Assembly (NCBI RefSeq): GCF_001598415.1
Contig: NZ_BCYX01000005.1
Location: forward strand, 124,001 to 188,000
Reading direction: 5' to 3'
DNA: 64,000 bases
Source: Sphingomonas mali NBRC 15500
GTDB lineage: Bacteria; Pseudomonadota; Alphaproteobacteria; Sphingomonadales; Sphingomonadaceae
Shown: positions 27,259 to 36,693 of the stretch, piece by piece
How positions within the stretch are numbered: the stretch's first letter is position 1
Layout of the letters: each line of letters opens with the position of its first letter
Position numbers and translations under genes: made by a program
Notes under the pieces: model-generated
What the model was told of the DNA's origin: nothing
Database searches by the model: none
What the model saw: only the letters and a program-made list of their open reading frames with translations

Positions 27259-27509
27259 AGCGCGCGCGCGTCGCGCGGATCGGGCCTGCCCGAAACCTGA
27301 AGCCCCGCGCGCTCGACAGTGATCCGGCCGGTCAGCGGGCGCCACGCCCCCGCAGTCCACGTCCAGCTGCGGAACCGCCACACGCCGGCGCCTTCCTGCG
27401 CGATATGAAAAGGCGGGCGCGACGGATCGGATGGCGTTATCGCGCCGAGCGACCCTGCCGGCACCGCCGCGAGCGCACCGCCCAACAGGCTGCGTCTCGA
27501 GAAGTCCAT
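27216..27509 (-). CDS. Small Tat-exported hypothetical protein
   Basis: 97 residues. Twin-arginine leader MDFSRRSLLGGALAAVPAGS and a good Shine-Dalgarno (AAGGAG, 8 nt before ATG) support a real gene. The mature part (FHIAQEGAGVWRFRSWTWTA, TGRITVERAGLQVSG) is not recognised; the start resembles the leader of larger secreted enzymes, so it may be a stand-alone accessory domain. It overlaps the end of the glycosyltransferase on the other strand. Confidence 0.6.
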   Translation of the reverse strand: MDFSRRSLLGGALAAVPAGSLGAITPSDPSRPPFHIAQEGAGVWRFRSWTWTAGAWRPLTGRITVERAGLQVSGRPDPRDARALQAALGRIVRDRSG

Positions 27510-27661
27510 CGCGCGTCTCCTTCATGCTTAGCGACCCGCTAATAATGCCTGTTGAGCCTTTGAGCACGCGCGCCATGGCAGACAGAGCCTCGCAAGCGGC
27601 GGACTGAAGCGGCCGAGGGCCGAGCGTTCCGCATTTCGTAAAATCTGGAAAGGGTGGCGCG

Positions 27662-29896
27662 ATGCGCGGTGCCCGGTCGCAATGCGGGTGGGCTATGGGT
27701 ACGCGTTACATTTCGCCGACCGGGGCAGGAGACAAATCCGGATCGAGTTTGGAAAACGCCGCGCCGATCGGGGCGCTCGATGCTCAGATCGTCAAGGCCG
27801 GCGCGGGCGGCGAAGTACTGCTGATCGCCGACGCTGGCACCTACCAGATTGCGGGGACCATTCCCGTTTCGCACGGCGGCGCGGACGGCCTGCCGGTCAC
27901 GATCCGTGGCATCGACCATCTCGGCAATGCCATGGCGGCGCAGTTCAACGGGACCCGCCCTGCCGATTGGCACGCCGGGGACGCGGCCGGGAACGAGCTG
28001 TTCAAGATGGGCAGCGGCGCGAACCACCTGTCGTTTCAGGATATCGACGTCAGCAATGTCGGGACTGCCTTCCGGGCCAGCGCGGACATCGCCGACGTCA
28101 CGATCCAGCACGTCGATGTCCACAACGCCCGACGCTTTTTCGAGGACCTGGCGAGCAGCGGCACCGCATCGATCACCGGCCTCACGATTCGCGATGTCGC
28201 GGTCACCGGCTTCTCGCGCGAGGCGATCCGGCTGCAATATGACACGCATGGCGTCCTGATCGAGAACGTCCGCGGCGACATGGCGGGCGAGGTCGGCGAC
28301 GATCTGCCCGAGGGTATCCATCTCGACGGTACGGTCCACGATGTCGTGATCCGCGACACGACGATGGCCAATGTCCAAAGCGTCGGCAGCGGCAGCACCT
28401 ATCTGAACGGCGACGGCTTCGCGACTGAACGCGGAGTCTACAGTGTGCGGTTCGAAAATACCGTCGCCACTGGCAATAGCGACGGCGGCTATGACCTGAA
28501 ATCCACCGACACCGTGCTGGTCGGCGCGGTCGCGTCGGAGAATGCGCGCAACTATCGGCTCTGGGGCGACATCACGATGTCCCACTCGGTTGGGCTGAAT
28601 CCGGTCTGGCGCGGCGGATCGTCCGAGCAGAACCAGGGCTGGATCGCGGCCGGCGCGCATGTCACGATCATCGACGGCACTTTCACCGATGCCGGATCGC
28701 GCACCAAGGTCTTCTCGTCCGAAGGTACGCTGCTGCTCGACGGGGTGCAGGTCGTCCATGCGGCGGACTCGATCCTGATGACCTCCGATACCTTGCTCGC
28801 CCTGGAGGGGCTGCCGACGCTTACGGAAAGCGTCGTCGCGTCGGCTGGCGGCAATTCGGCGGGGTGGTCGACCAGCGATCCGGCAACTGCGACGCCGATC
28901 GGCGCTGCGGTCTACGTCGTATCCACGGATCACTTCGTCGGGACGGCCGCTAACGACCATTATTTCATCGATTCTTCGAAGGATACGATCGCCGAATCGG
29001 CATCGGTCGGCACGGATCACGTCGCGACGACGCTCGATAAATACGCGCTTGGCCCTAATCTGGAGAACTTGACCCATATCGGCCTCGGCGATTTCGCCGG
29101 CACCGGCAATGCGCTCGCCAACATCATCACCGGCGGGATCGGTCACGACATACTGCTGGGACTTGACGGCAACGACACGCTGAATGGCGGTGGCGGCGAC
29201 GATTCGCTCCAGGGCGGCAACGGCAGCGATGCGCTGAACGGCGGCGATGGCAACGACATGCTGCTAGGCGGGTGGCAGCCCGATACGCTCGACGGCGGCA
29301 CCGGCGATGATCGCCTGATCGGCGACATCAATTGGCTGAGCACGACCGGCGCGCGCGATATACTTCGCGGCGGCGACGGCAGCGACCTGCTGTTCGGCGA
29401 CGCTGAGACGATGAGCGGCACCGCGCATGGTGGGGTCGACAATCTGTCGGGCGGCACCGGCAACGACGTTCTTTACGGCGATGCCCTCACGATGACCGGC
29501 ACCTCGGTCGGTGGGGGCGACACGCTGTACGGCAATGACGGCGACGACGTGCTGTACGGCGACGGCGCCATCATGGCGGTCGGCGTCGTCGGAGGGGACG
29601 ACCGGATCGACGGCGGCGCGGGCAATGACGTGCTCATCGGCGGCGGCGGCCACGACACTCTGATCGGCGGCGCCGGTGCCGATCACTTCGTCTTCGCGCC
29701 CGGATCGGGAAAGGACGACATTCTCGATTTCTCGTCCGCCCAGGGTGATCGGATCGATCTGTCGGGATTCGGCGCCGCGGCTGGAAACTACACGACGACG
29801 CTCACGGCTGACGGACTCTCGATTCATGTCGGCGCGAGCACGATCGTCTTGCACGACGTCGTCGCGCTCCATCCCTATGATCTCATCCTCATGTAG
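27662..29896 (+). CDS. Parallel beta-helix protein with C-terminal RTX repeats, probable polysaccharide-modifying enzyme
   Basis: 744 residues. Residues ~1-400 form a right-handed beta-helix, opening YISPTGAGDKSGSSLENAAP and holding NGDGFATERG, NSDGGYDLKSTD and ARNYRLW. Residues ~495-680 are glycine-rich calcium nonapeptides (GGGGDDSLQGGNGSDALNGG and many more), ending in the usual RTX cap VFAPGSGKDDILDFSSAQGD. No signal peptide is seen, which fits type I secretion, but no T1SS genes are in the window. The module order matches secreted alginate epimerases and RTX lyases. ATG 27662 follows AAAGGGTGG; ATG 27695 is an alternative. Its helix core is homologous to the gene at 45213. Confidence 0.88.
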   Translation: MRGARSQCGWAMGTRYISPTGAGDKSGSSLENAAPIGALDAQIVKAGAGGEVLLIADAGTYQIAGTIPVSHGGADGLPVTIRGIDHLGNAMAAQFNGTRPADWHAGDAAGNELFKMGSGANHLSFQDIDVSNVGTAFRASADIADVTIQHVDVHNARRFFEDLASSGTASITGLTIRDVAVTGFSREAIRLQYDTHGVLIENVRGDMAGEVGDDLPEGIHLDGTVHDVVIRDTTMANVQSVGSGSTYLNGDGFATERGVYSVRFENTVATGNSDGGYDLKSTDTVLVGAVASENARNYRLWGDITMSHSVGLNPVWRGGSSEQNQGWIAAGAHVTIIDGTFTDAGSRTKVFSSEGTLLLDGVQVVHAADSILMTSDTLLALEGLPTLTESVVASAGGNSAGWSTSDPATATPIGAAVYVVSTDHFVGTAANDHYFIDSSKDTIAESASVGTDHVATTLDKYALGPNLENLTHIGLGDFAGTGNALANIITGGIGHDILLGLDGNDTLNGGGGDDSLQGGNGSDALNGGDGNDMLLGGWQPDTLDGGTGDDRLIGDINWLSTTGARDILRGGDGSDLLFGDAETMSGTAHGGVDNLSGGTGNDVLYGDALTMTGTSVGGGDTLYGNDGDDVLYGDGAIMAVGVVGGDDRIDGGAGNDVLIGGGGHDTLIGGAGADHFVFAPGSGKDDILDFSSAQGDRIDLSGFGAAAGNYTTTLTADGLSIHVGASTIVLHDVVALHPYDLILM

Positions 29897-30008
29897 CGAC
29901 GGGCCGCCCGCTCCCAGCGACGGGCAACCCCCGGAATGGTGCATCGCAGCAGACGCGCATGCTATGCTTCCTGACGGTAACCGGTGGTAGCGCCGAACGT
30001 GAGGATAC

Positions 30009-31199
30009 ATGGCCGCAAAGGCGACGATCCTGTTCGTCATCAATTCGCTCGCCGGCGGCGGGGCGGAACGTGTGCTCACGACGATCCTTGGCGCGTCGGC
30101 GCCGTGGCGGGATCGATACGATATCCATCTCGCGCTGCTCGACGATGAGCCGCGTGCTTACGCCGTTCCGGAGTGGATCACTCTCACTCAGCTCGACGCG
30201 CGGCACCGCTTGGGCGCGAGCATCGCCCAGTTGCGTCGGCTGGTCGGCCGCCTGAACCCTGACGCCGCCTTTGCCTTCCTGACTCGTGCCAATGTGGCGA
30301 CCGCCGTAGCGATGGCCGGGCGCGGACGGCCCTGGCTGATCAGCGAGCGGGTCAATACCAGCGCGCATCTGGGCAGCGGCGTGGGCGCCATGGCGGCGCG
30401 GGCGATGGTGCGCTTCGCCTACCCACGCGCACGGCACATCGTCGCGGTGTCGAATGGTGTAGTCGACGATCTGGTCGAAAATTTCGGGGTCGCCCGCGAC
30501 CGCGTAAGCGCGATCGCCAACCCGGTCGACCATGACGCCATCGCCGCTCAGGCCGCCGCGCCCAGCGCATTGGCGATCGACGGCGACTATATGGTGGCGG
30601 CCGGCAGGCTCGTTCCAAACAAGAATTTCGCGCTGCTCGTCGATGCGTTCGCCGCGTCCGGCCTGCCGCATCGGTTGGTCATCATGGGAGAGGGGCCCGA
30701 GCGCGCGTCGCTGGAAGCGCAGATCGCGGCAAAGGGCCTGACGGAGCGCGTGTCGCTACCCGGTTTCGTCGCCAATCCCTTCGCGGTGCTGGCACGCGCG
30801 CGCCTGTTCGCGATGCCCTCCAATGCCGAGGGCTTTCCCAACGGCCTGGTCGAGGCGATGGCCTGCGGATTGCCGGTGGTCGCCACCAATTGCGCATCGG
30901 GACCGTCGGAGATCCTCGCCGGTCTGCCGCGGGAATCGGTCGTCGACGCACGCCCGGTTCCCGCAGGCGCGCTGGTGCCGCCGAACGACGTTGCCGCCTT
31001 CGCATCGGCCTTGCGCGAGGTCGCGAGCGAACCGCGCCGTGCCGCCGCGGCCGATGCCGCTCGTCGACGCTCGCTCGATTATGGAGTCGCCCAGGCGACC
31101 GAACATTATTGGCGGCGTATCGACGCCGCGTTGAAACCCCCTCGAACCAGCGGCTCGCCCGCGTCTCCCTATCCCCTGTCTTCAGGAATCGCGCGATGA
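30009..31199 (+). CDS. Glycosyltransferase family 4 protein
   Basis: 396 residues. GT-B fold retaining enzyme: ILFVINSLAGGGAERVLTTI at the N-terminus, MVAAGRLVPNKNFALLVDAF and IMGEGPERASLEAQI, then the donor-sugar site MPSNAEGFPNGLVEAMACGL. GAGG lies right upstream of ATG 30009. The stop overlaps the ATG of the export lipoprotein (ATGA, 31196-31199), so they are cotranslated. Likely one of the repeat-unit transferases. Confidence 0.93.
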   Translation: MAAKATILFVINSLAGGGAERVLTTILGASAPWRDRYDIHLALLDDEPRAYAVPEWITLTQLDARHRLGASIAQLRRLVGRLNPDAAFAFLTRANVATAVAMAGRGRPWLISERVNTSAHLGSGVGAMAARAMVRFAYPRARHIVAVSNGVVDDLVENFGVARDRVSAIANPVDHDAIAAQAAAPSALAIDGDYMVAAGRLVPNKNFALLVDAFAASGLPHRLVIMGEGPERASLEAQIAAKGLTERVSLPGFVANPFAVLARARLFAMPSNAEGFPNGLVEAMACGLPVVATNCASGPSEILAGLPRESVVDARPVPAGALVPPNDVAAFASALREVASEPRRAAAADAARRRSLDYGVAQATEHYWRRIDAALKPPRTSGSPASPYPLSSGIAR

Positions 31200-31744
31200 A
31201 GCTTCTGCTCGCTCTGGCCCTTCTTTTTCTGTCTGCCTGTGTCGGGCAGACCCCGGTCGCCGGCGGCGGTCCGCCGCCCGCGGCCGACGCGATGAAGCTG
31301 GCGCCAGGCGATAAGGTCAAGGTGACGACCTATGGCGAGCCGACGCTGACCGGCGAGTTTCAGGTGACACCCGCCGGTACCGTCGCTTTCCCGCTGATCG
31401 GCGACGTGCAGGCCGCGGGGCTCGACCCGGCCGCGCTGGCGGGCGCGCTTGAGGCCAAGCTTGGCGCGGGCTATCTGCTCAATCCCAAGGTCGCGGTCGA
31501 AGTGCTGACTTTCCGCCCCATCTACGTTCTGGGCGAGGTGCAGAAGCCCGGCGAATATCCCTATACGCCGGGCCTCACGATCCGCGGGGCGGTCGCGAAG
31601 GCGGATGGCTTCACCTATCGCGCCAACCAGAAGAAGGTGTTCGTCAAGCGCGCGGGCGAGGCGGGCGAAACCGAATATCCGCTGACCGCGGACTTCGCCA
31701 TCATGCCCGGCGACACGGTGCGATTCTCCGAGCGCTATTTCTGA
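31196..31744 (+). CDS. Polysaccharide export outer-membrane lipoprotein (Wza/GumB type)
   Basis: 182 residues. A lipoprotein leader with lipobox LSAC (Cys15) is followed by the Poly_export domain (MKLAPGDKVKVTTYGEPTLT, GTVAFPLIGDVQAAG) and an SLBB domain (ILGEVQKPGEYPY-type sequence VLGEVQKPGEYPYTPG). The short length matches GumB-type proteins that lack the C-terminal membrane helix of Wza. It would form the periplasmic exit channel with a partner in the outer membrane; the beta-barrel at 32434 is a candidate. Confidence 0.92.
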   Translation: MKLLLALALLFLSACVGQTPVAGGGPPPAADAMKLAPGDKVKVTTYGEPTLTGEFQVTPAGTVAFPLIGDVQAAGLDPAALAGALEAKLGAGYLLNPKVAVEVLTFRPIYVLGEVQKPGEYPYTPGLTIRGAVAKADGFTYRANQKKVFVKRAGEAGETEYPLTADFAIMPGDTVRFSERYF

Positions 31745-32445
31745 TGGAGGAAACGGGTGAGCCGCATCTGCGCGGCTGTGCAGTCAGCTTCACGAAGCTC
31801 AAGGCGCTGCTTGCCGCCGACCTCTACCGCTATGCCGGCCGGGTCGATCTGAAGAGCTTCGTGCGGCATTATGCCTTCACGCCGGGATACAAATATACCG
31901 TACTGATGCGCACCTGCGGGTGGCTGAAGCGCAAGCCGGCCAAGGCGTTCGGCCTCTATCCGCTCGCAAAGCTGATGCTCCTTCGCGCGCGGTACAAATA
32001 TGGCTTCGCGATCCCCGAATATACCGAGATCGGCCCGGGGCTGTTCCTCAATCGCTTCGGCGGTTTCTACATCCACGGCGATGCAGTGCTGGGAAGCAAC
32101 GTCAACCTGACCCATGGCGTCGTGCTCGGCTATATGAACCGCGGCGCGCGTAAGGGCGCGCCGGTGATCGGCGACCGCAGCTTCTTGGGGTCGGGCGCGA
32201 AGATCATCGGCGGCATCAATGTCGGCGAAGAGGCGGCGATTGGCGTCAATGCCGTCGTCACCCGGGATGTACCCGATCGCGGCGTGGTCGTCGGGATTCC
32301 GGCCAAGCTCATCTCTGACCAGGGATCGGACGGCTATATCAACCGCATGGCGCCCGAGGCGTTGTTGGCGGCCTGCGCCGATGCCTATCCCGGCCAGCGG
32401 CGGGAAAAGGCGCAGCCGGCCGTCGTCGGTGCCTTACAAGCCTGA
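31744..32445 (+). CDS. Serine O-acetyltransferase-like hexapeptide-repeat acyltransferase
   Basis: 233 residues. The C-terminal left-handed beta-helix is of the CysE/NeuO type: FYIHGDAVLGSNVNLTHGVV, PVIGDRSFLGSGAKIIGG, VGEEAAIGVNAVVTRDVP and GIPAKLI. ATG starts inside the previous stop (TGATG). In an exopolysaccharide operon this is more likely a sugar O-acetyltransferase than a cysteine-synthesis enzyme. It overlaps the convergent beta-barrel gene by 12 nt. Confidence 0.87.
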   Translation: MEETGEPHLRGCAVSFTKLKALLAADLYRYAGRVDLKSFVRHYAFTPGYKYTVLMRTCGWLKRKPAKAFGLYPLAKLMLLRARYKYGFAIPEYTEIGPGLFLNRFGGFYIHGDAVLGSNVNLTHGVVLGYMNRGARKGAPVIGDRSFLGSGAKIIGGINVGEEAAIGVNAVVTRDVPDRGVVVGIPAKLISDQGSDGYINRMAPEALLAACADAYPGQRREKAQPAVVGALQA

Positions 32446-33735
32446 CAGAGTTACGCCGAACGACACGCGCATCTTCTCGAATTCGCGACCGAGCACAGTA
32501 CCGACGCTCGACTGGCTGCGACGCAACACGTCCGCGCGAAGCGCTACCCGCGGGCTCAGCCGGTAGGTCCCGGACGCGCGATAGGTCCAGCGGTCGTCGT
32601 CGCGATCGATATTGTTGAAGTTGCGCGCTTCCTTTTCGACGCTCGCGCTCAGGATCAAATTGCGCAGCAGTTCATAGTCGGCGCGGAGCGTCATGGTGGT
32701 CGACAGGTAGCCCGCGGCGCCGAGAATCCCGGTCTCGTTGACGCGGCGATCGATTGTCCCGGTGAGCGTGACGAGCGGCGTCAGGAAATATTCGACATCG
32801 CCGCGCACCAGCATGCCGCGGATGTCGGCAAAGAACGGCTCGCGATACTTCTGCTCAAGATAGCCCAGGCGCAGCGACCCGCGGATTTTGGCGCCGAGTT
32901 CGAAACTCGATCCGACCGCGGCCTCGTAACCCTGCGAGTCGCGTGCCGGAACCGGCCCGATCCGGGTACGGTAGTCGCGGATGTTGTAAGACCCCGCGCC
33001 GAACAGCGAAATGCTCGGGCTGAGCGCATATTCAACGATCCCGGTGCCGGTCACCGTTGTTCGGTCGCGAAAATCCTCATCGACGACGTTGCCCAGTGCA
33101 TCGCGACCGTCCCGATAGTTGCGGTTTTCGACGTCCAGCACGCCGCGCACGCGCAATCGGTTGAAGACATGCGTCACTGTTCCGGTCGCTTCGCTGATCG
33201 TGAAGCGGATCGGACGCTGCACAAGCGCCGGAGAATCGGGCTCGGTACGCTCTTGGGCAAAGCGGCCGTAGAGCCCGGTCAGATCGAGCGTCGTGTCATT
33301 GCTGATGACATAATGGGCACCGCCGTCGAGGCGGTAATTGGTCTGGTTTTCGCTGATACGCGATGCGTAGCGCGTCAGATCGAACTCGCCGTTCAGGGTC
33401 AGCTTCAGATTGGGCGACGGGCGGACGATCTTCAGCCGCGGGACGATATGGAGATAGGCGTCGCCGATGCGCGGCGCGTTCACCGCGTACAGATTGTCGT
33501 CATACCCCGTGCCGATCGCCATCGACGGCGTGAGCTCGAGGATACCGACATGGATCGGGACCGGGTCGTATTCGGGATGTTCACGCTCCATGACGCTGAC
33601 GTTGCGGTCGCGGCCGAACGCGCTCGACGGCGGTGCCTGGCCGACGCTATCGGTCGCATCCGATACCTGCGCGAAAGCGGTACCGGTAATCGCGGCATTG
33701 ATCATGCCGGCCAGCAGGATCACGCGAGGCGTCAT
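32434..33735 (-). CDS. Outer-membrane beta-barrel protein of the exopolysaccharide locus (BBP2-like)
   Basis: 433 residues with signal peptide TPRVILLAGMINAAITGTAF. After the leader come many amphipathic strands with alternating aromatic/polar residues (e.g. LKLTLNGEFDLTRYASRISE, GSLRLGYLEQKYREPFFADI), ending VSFGVTLSGL like an outer-membrane barrel. It resembles the putative beta-barrel porin-2 family that sits in alphaproteobacterial polysaccharide loci. Real start is ATG 33735, which overlaps the upstream stop (ATGA); an ORF extension to 34218 covers the phosphatase gene. Probably the outer-membrane exit or anchor for the polymer. Confidence 0.83.
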   Translation of the reverse strand: MTPRVILLAGMINAAITGTAFAQVSDATDSVGQAPPSSAFGRDRNVSVMEREHPEYDPVPIHVGILELTPSMAIGTGYDDNLYAVNAPRIGDAYLHIVPRLKIVRPSPNLKLTLNGEFDLTRYASRISENQTNYRLDGGAHYVISNDTTLDLTGLYGRFAQERTEPDSPALVQRPIRFTISEATGTVTHVFNRLRVRGVLDVENRNYRDGRDALGNVVDEDFRDRTTVTGTGIVEYALSPSISLFGAGSYNIRDYRTRIGPVPARDSQGYEAAVGSSFELGAKIRGSLRLGYLEQKYREPFFADIRGMLVRGDVEYFLTPLVTLTGTIDRRVNETGILGAAGYLSTTMTLRADYELLRNLILSASVEKEARNFNNIDRDDDRWTYRASGTYRLSPRVALRADVLRRSQSSVGTVLGREFEKMRVSFGVTLSGL

Positions 33736-34670
33736 CGGCGACCCAGCGTCACGAGAATGGGGAAATGGTCGGAGCCGGTCGCCGCCAGGCGATCGACGCG
33801 CACCAGGCCCCAGGCCGGGCCGGCATAGAGCTGGTCGATCGGCAGGAAGGGCAGGGGCCGCGGCCAGCTCCAGACCGCACGCGTCATCCGTGTCAGTGGT
33901 GCGAGCGCCGCATCCTGCGCGCGCATCCCCGCGCTCCATGGCGTCAAGTTCATATCGCCTCCAATGACGAGGCCGCCGCGGTCGACGCGCGCGAGGGCGG
34001 CGGCGAGCGCGGCACGTGCTGCAACCTGCCGGCTGCCGGGAAATGGCCGCGGATAATGCAGCGTAGCGACTGTCACGGGTGCGCCCCCCGGTACAGCGAT
34101 TTCGGCCCAGAGCAGCGGCGGTCCAAACCGCTTCCCACGCGCATCCTTCAGGAAATAGCCCGACGCCCGGATCGGCCAGCGCGACAGGATAGTAAGGCCG
34201 CATCCGCCGCGGGGACACGCCGTGCGATAGGGAAAGCGTTGTGCGGTCGCGGCAACCAGCGCGTCGCGTGCGCGCGCCGTCTCCTGCAACAGCACGACGT
34301 CGGCATCTGCCCGCGCGATCGCCGCGCCGGTTGCGGCGGGGGACGCGTTGTCGACCCAGACATTATGAGTCAGCACGCGCAATTCGCGCGCCCCCGTGGG
34401 CGCGGCCGGGATCGTCCGGACGATTTCCGGCGTCGCCGCCATCGCCATCGGTACGATCCCGATCGCCGCGAGCGGCAAGGTCCAGCGAACGCGTCGCCGC
34501 GCGATGATGAGGCCGACCGCCAGTGCCACGGCAAAAAACGGCAGGAACGACGCGAGCACGTCCAGGCTCGGAAGCCATGTCCCGAGGATGGCGAGCCACG
34601 CCGCGACTGCCGCGCCGGCAATCATCAGGCGCCCGATATTGGCAAGGATCGTCAAGCCTGCGCGCTCCAT
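33732..34670 (-). CDS. Membrane-anchored endonuclease/exonuclease/phosphatase family protein
   Basis: 312 residues. Three hydrophobic segments fill residues ~8-80, then an EEP catalytic domain with intact site residues: LTHNVWVDN, VVLLQETARARD (Glu), VATLHYPRPFPGS (His), VIGGDMNLTPW (Asp, Asn) and GSDHFPILV (Asp-His). EEP enzymes cut phosphodiesters in DNA, lipids or sugar-phosphates. The active site probably faces the periplasm. Its place in a glycosyltransferase operon suggests a role on polyprenyl-phosphate or a phospho-decorated glycan, but this is not shown. Overlaps its upstream gene by 19 nt. Confidence 0.87.
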   Translation of the reverse strand: MERAGLTILANIGRLMIAGAAVAAWLAILGTWLPSLDVLASFLPFFAVALAVGLIIARRRVRWTLPLAAIGIVPMAMAATPEIVRTIPAAPTGARELRVLTHNVWVDNASPAATGAAIARADADVVLLQETARARDALVAATAQRFPYRTACPRGGCGLTILSRWPIRASGYFLKDARGKRFGPPLLWAEIAVPGGAPVTVATLHYPRPFPGSRQVAARAALAAALARVDRGGLVIGGDMNLTPWSAGMRAQDAALAPLTRMTRAVWSWPRPLPFLPIDQLYAGPAWGLVRVDRLAATGSDHFPILVTLGRR

Positions 34671-35605
34671 CGGGTGCGCAGCTCATATCCGCGTTGCCGG
34701 AGCGCCGCCGGGATCGCGCGGGCGGCGAGCACCAGCGCCGCGGTCGTCCATCCCTCGGGCAGATAGACGTCGCGTGTGCGGATCGCGGTCCGGCCCGGAT
34801 GTTTCATCGCATAGCGCGCGTAATGCGCGATCTCCTGGTTCGCCAGTCGCCGCAGCAGCGCGGCTTCGCGCCGGGCCGCATCCGGGATCATGGTGCGCAC
34901 CGTCGTCACGATGAGAGGCAGATCGAGCGTCGTGGTCGACTTGCTGACCTTGTTCTCGGAGTCGCGATGAAAGTCGGCGCTGATCACGGGAGAATATCGC
35001 AACCGGCCCTTGCTGAGGACGCGCAACCACAGGTCCTTGTCGCCGCCACGCACGGCCTTGCCGTGGGGGAATCCGCCGGCCGCCAGGATGGCCGTCCGGC
35101 GTATAGCGATCGCGCCGGTCCACATCGGACATTCGCGTACCGCCAGCCAGCTTTCGAGGAAGCCGGCGAAATCGAGTGTGACGGGTCTTTCGAGCCGGGG
35201 CGAAATGCGCTGCGGCTGACGGCGGTCCGCGAACACATGATCGAACCGGGTCGCAACCGCGGCGACACCGGGGTCCTCGGCGATAGTCTGCGCCAACAGC
35301 GCCAGATGGTCCTGGGCCCACAGATCGTCGGCGTCGAGAAACGCGATCCATTCGCCCCGCGCGACCTCGATTCCGATATTGCGCCCGGCATAGCCGCCCG
35401 GCCCCGGTGTCGCGAGATCGTGCAGGCGAATGCGCGGATCGTCGATCGCGGCGACGATCTCCCGGCTGCCATCGGTCGAGCGATTGTCGACCACGATGAT
35501 TTCGTACGCTGCGTGGGATTGCGCGCGGACGCTGTCGATCGCGTCGCGGACATGCGCGGCCTTATTGTATAGCGGCACGACCACCGAGAAGCGGACCTCT
35601 CCCAT
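34652..35605 (-). CDS. Glycosyltransferase family 2 protein
   Basis: 317 residues from ATG 35605, whose ATG shares a base with the preceding stop. GT-A fold: RFSVVVPLYNKAAHVRDAID, IIVVDNRSTDGSREIV, and the metal-binding AFLDADDLWA. A long ORF extension to 36031 is antisense to nothing but overlaps the adjacent GT2 gene, so it was rejected. Likely an inverting transferase for the exopolysaccharide repeat unit. Confidence 0.92.
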   Translation of the reverse strand: MGEVRFSVVVPLYNKAAHVRDAIDSVRAQSHAAYEIIVVDNRSTDGSREIVAAIDDPRIRLHDLATPGPGGYAGRNIGIEVARGEWIAFLDADDLWAQDHLALLAQTIAEDPGVAAVATRFDHVFADRRQPQRISPRLERPVTLDFAGFLESWLAVRECPMWTGAIAIRRTAILAAGGFPHGKAVRGGDKDLWLRVLSKGRLRYSPVISADFHRDSENKVSKSTTTLDLPLIVTTVRTMIPDAARREAALLRRLANQEIAHYARYAMKHPGRTAIRTRDVYLPEGWTTAALVLAARAIPAALRQRGYELRTRWSAQA

Positions 35606-36480
35606 CAGTCCCGCGCCGCCTCGCGTCCGCCCGCTAGCCGCAGAAATTCGCGCGTCGCGACGCCCGCCAGCTCGAGGGTCAGCTTCATCACCGCCAGCCG
35701 CCGGCCGAGCGGCAAGTCGCGCGAGATCGCCGCGCGTCGCAGCCGGCGCACGGTGTCGACCGCGGTAACACCCAGCACCCGCGCCAGGCGGGGCGTAGCG
35801 CTTGTTCGATCCCACCGGCCGCCGCTGAGCCGGCGTCGCTTGCGCACCAATTCGGTGCGGTCGGCGCGAACCGGGTGACGCACGACCATGTCGGGGACGT
35901 AGATGAGCGGGTAGCCGGCGCCGCGTATCCGCAACGCCATCTGGCGGTCGCCGCCCGATTTCAAACTTGCGTCGAACCCGCCCAGCGCCCGCAACACGTC
36001 CGTGCGGCTGATCCAGTTGGCGGTCGCGCAATTCCCTCGTGCCGCATGCGCCTGCGGAAAGCTGAACAGCCTCTCATAGTCCGCATAGACCCGTGCGCCC
36101 GACACGCCCTCTTCGAACAGGTCGATCTTGCCCGCCAGAACGCCGAAGCCAGGATTCGCCTCGGCCCCGACCAAGGCGGTGGCGAGCCAGTCGACATCGG
36201 GCACGCAATCGGCATCGGTAAACGCGATGATCGGTGCCGCGACCTGCGCGATGGCGGTATTGCGCGCGGCATAGGATCCCGGCCGGGGCTCGGCGAGCAG
36301 AGTCACGCCGGGATAGTCCCGGACGATCTCGGCAGTGCGATCGGTCGATCCATTGTCCACCACGATGATCTCATAGCGCGCACGATCGACCGTCTGGCGC
36401 CCAAGCGCGTCGAGGCAGCGCGCGATCACCGCTTCGCCGTTCCACACCGGCACGATGACGCTCAGCGCAACACGCGTCAC
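35605..36480 (-). CDS. Glycosyltransferase family 2 protein
   Basis: 291 residues. GT-A motifs LSVIVPVWNGEAVIARCLDA, IIVVDNGSTDRTAEIV, GSYAARNTAIAQ and AFTDADCVPD. First gene of a five-member minus-strand run (GT2, GT2, EEP, barrel), each joined by 1-19 nt overlaps. A GT25 gene starts divergently 213 nt away, so the promoter is probably within 36481-36693. Confidence 0.92.
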   Translation of the reverse strand: MTRVALSVIVPVWNGEAVIARCLDALGRQTVDRARYEIIVVDNGSTDRTAEIVRDYPGVTLLAEPRPGSYAARNTAIAQVAAPIIAFTDADCVPDVDWLATALVGAEANPGFGVLAGKIDLFEEGVSGARVYADYERLFSFPQAHAARGNCATANWISRTDVLRALGGFDASLKSGGDRQMALRIRGAGYPLIYVPDMVVRHPVRADRTELVRKRRRLSGGRWDRTSATPRLARVLGVTAVDTVRRLRRAAISRDLPLGRRLAVMKLTLELAGVATREFLRLAGGREAARD

Positions 36481-36693
36481 GACTCGTCTCCTCGTCTGAC
36501 GTCAAGCATTCGCACTGCCCTCCATGCGCACGCGGCCAGCGTCAATGTCTTGCTGCACTTGCGAAGGCGAAATGCCCCTTTATGCCGACGACGCGAAAGC
36601 CTCGGATTCATGACTCTGGACCCGTCGCTCGTGCCGCCCGGATCGTCGCAGCGCCGTCTTGCGCTGCACTGCAAAATAATCTCTGCGTAACGC

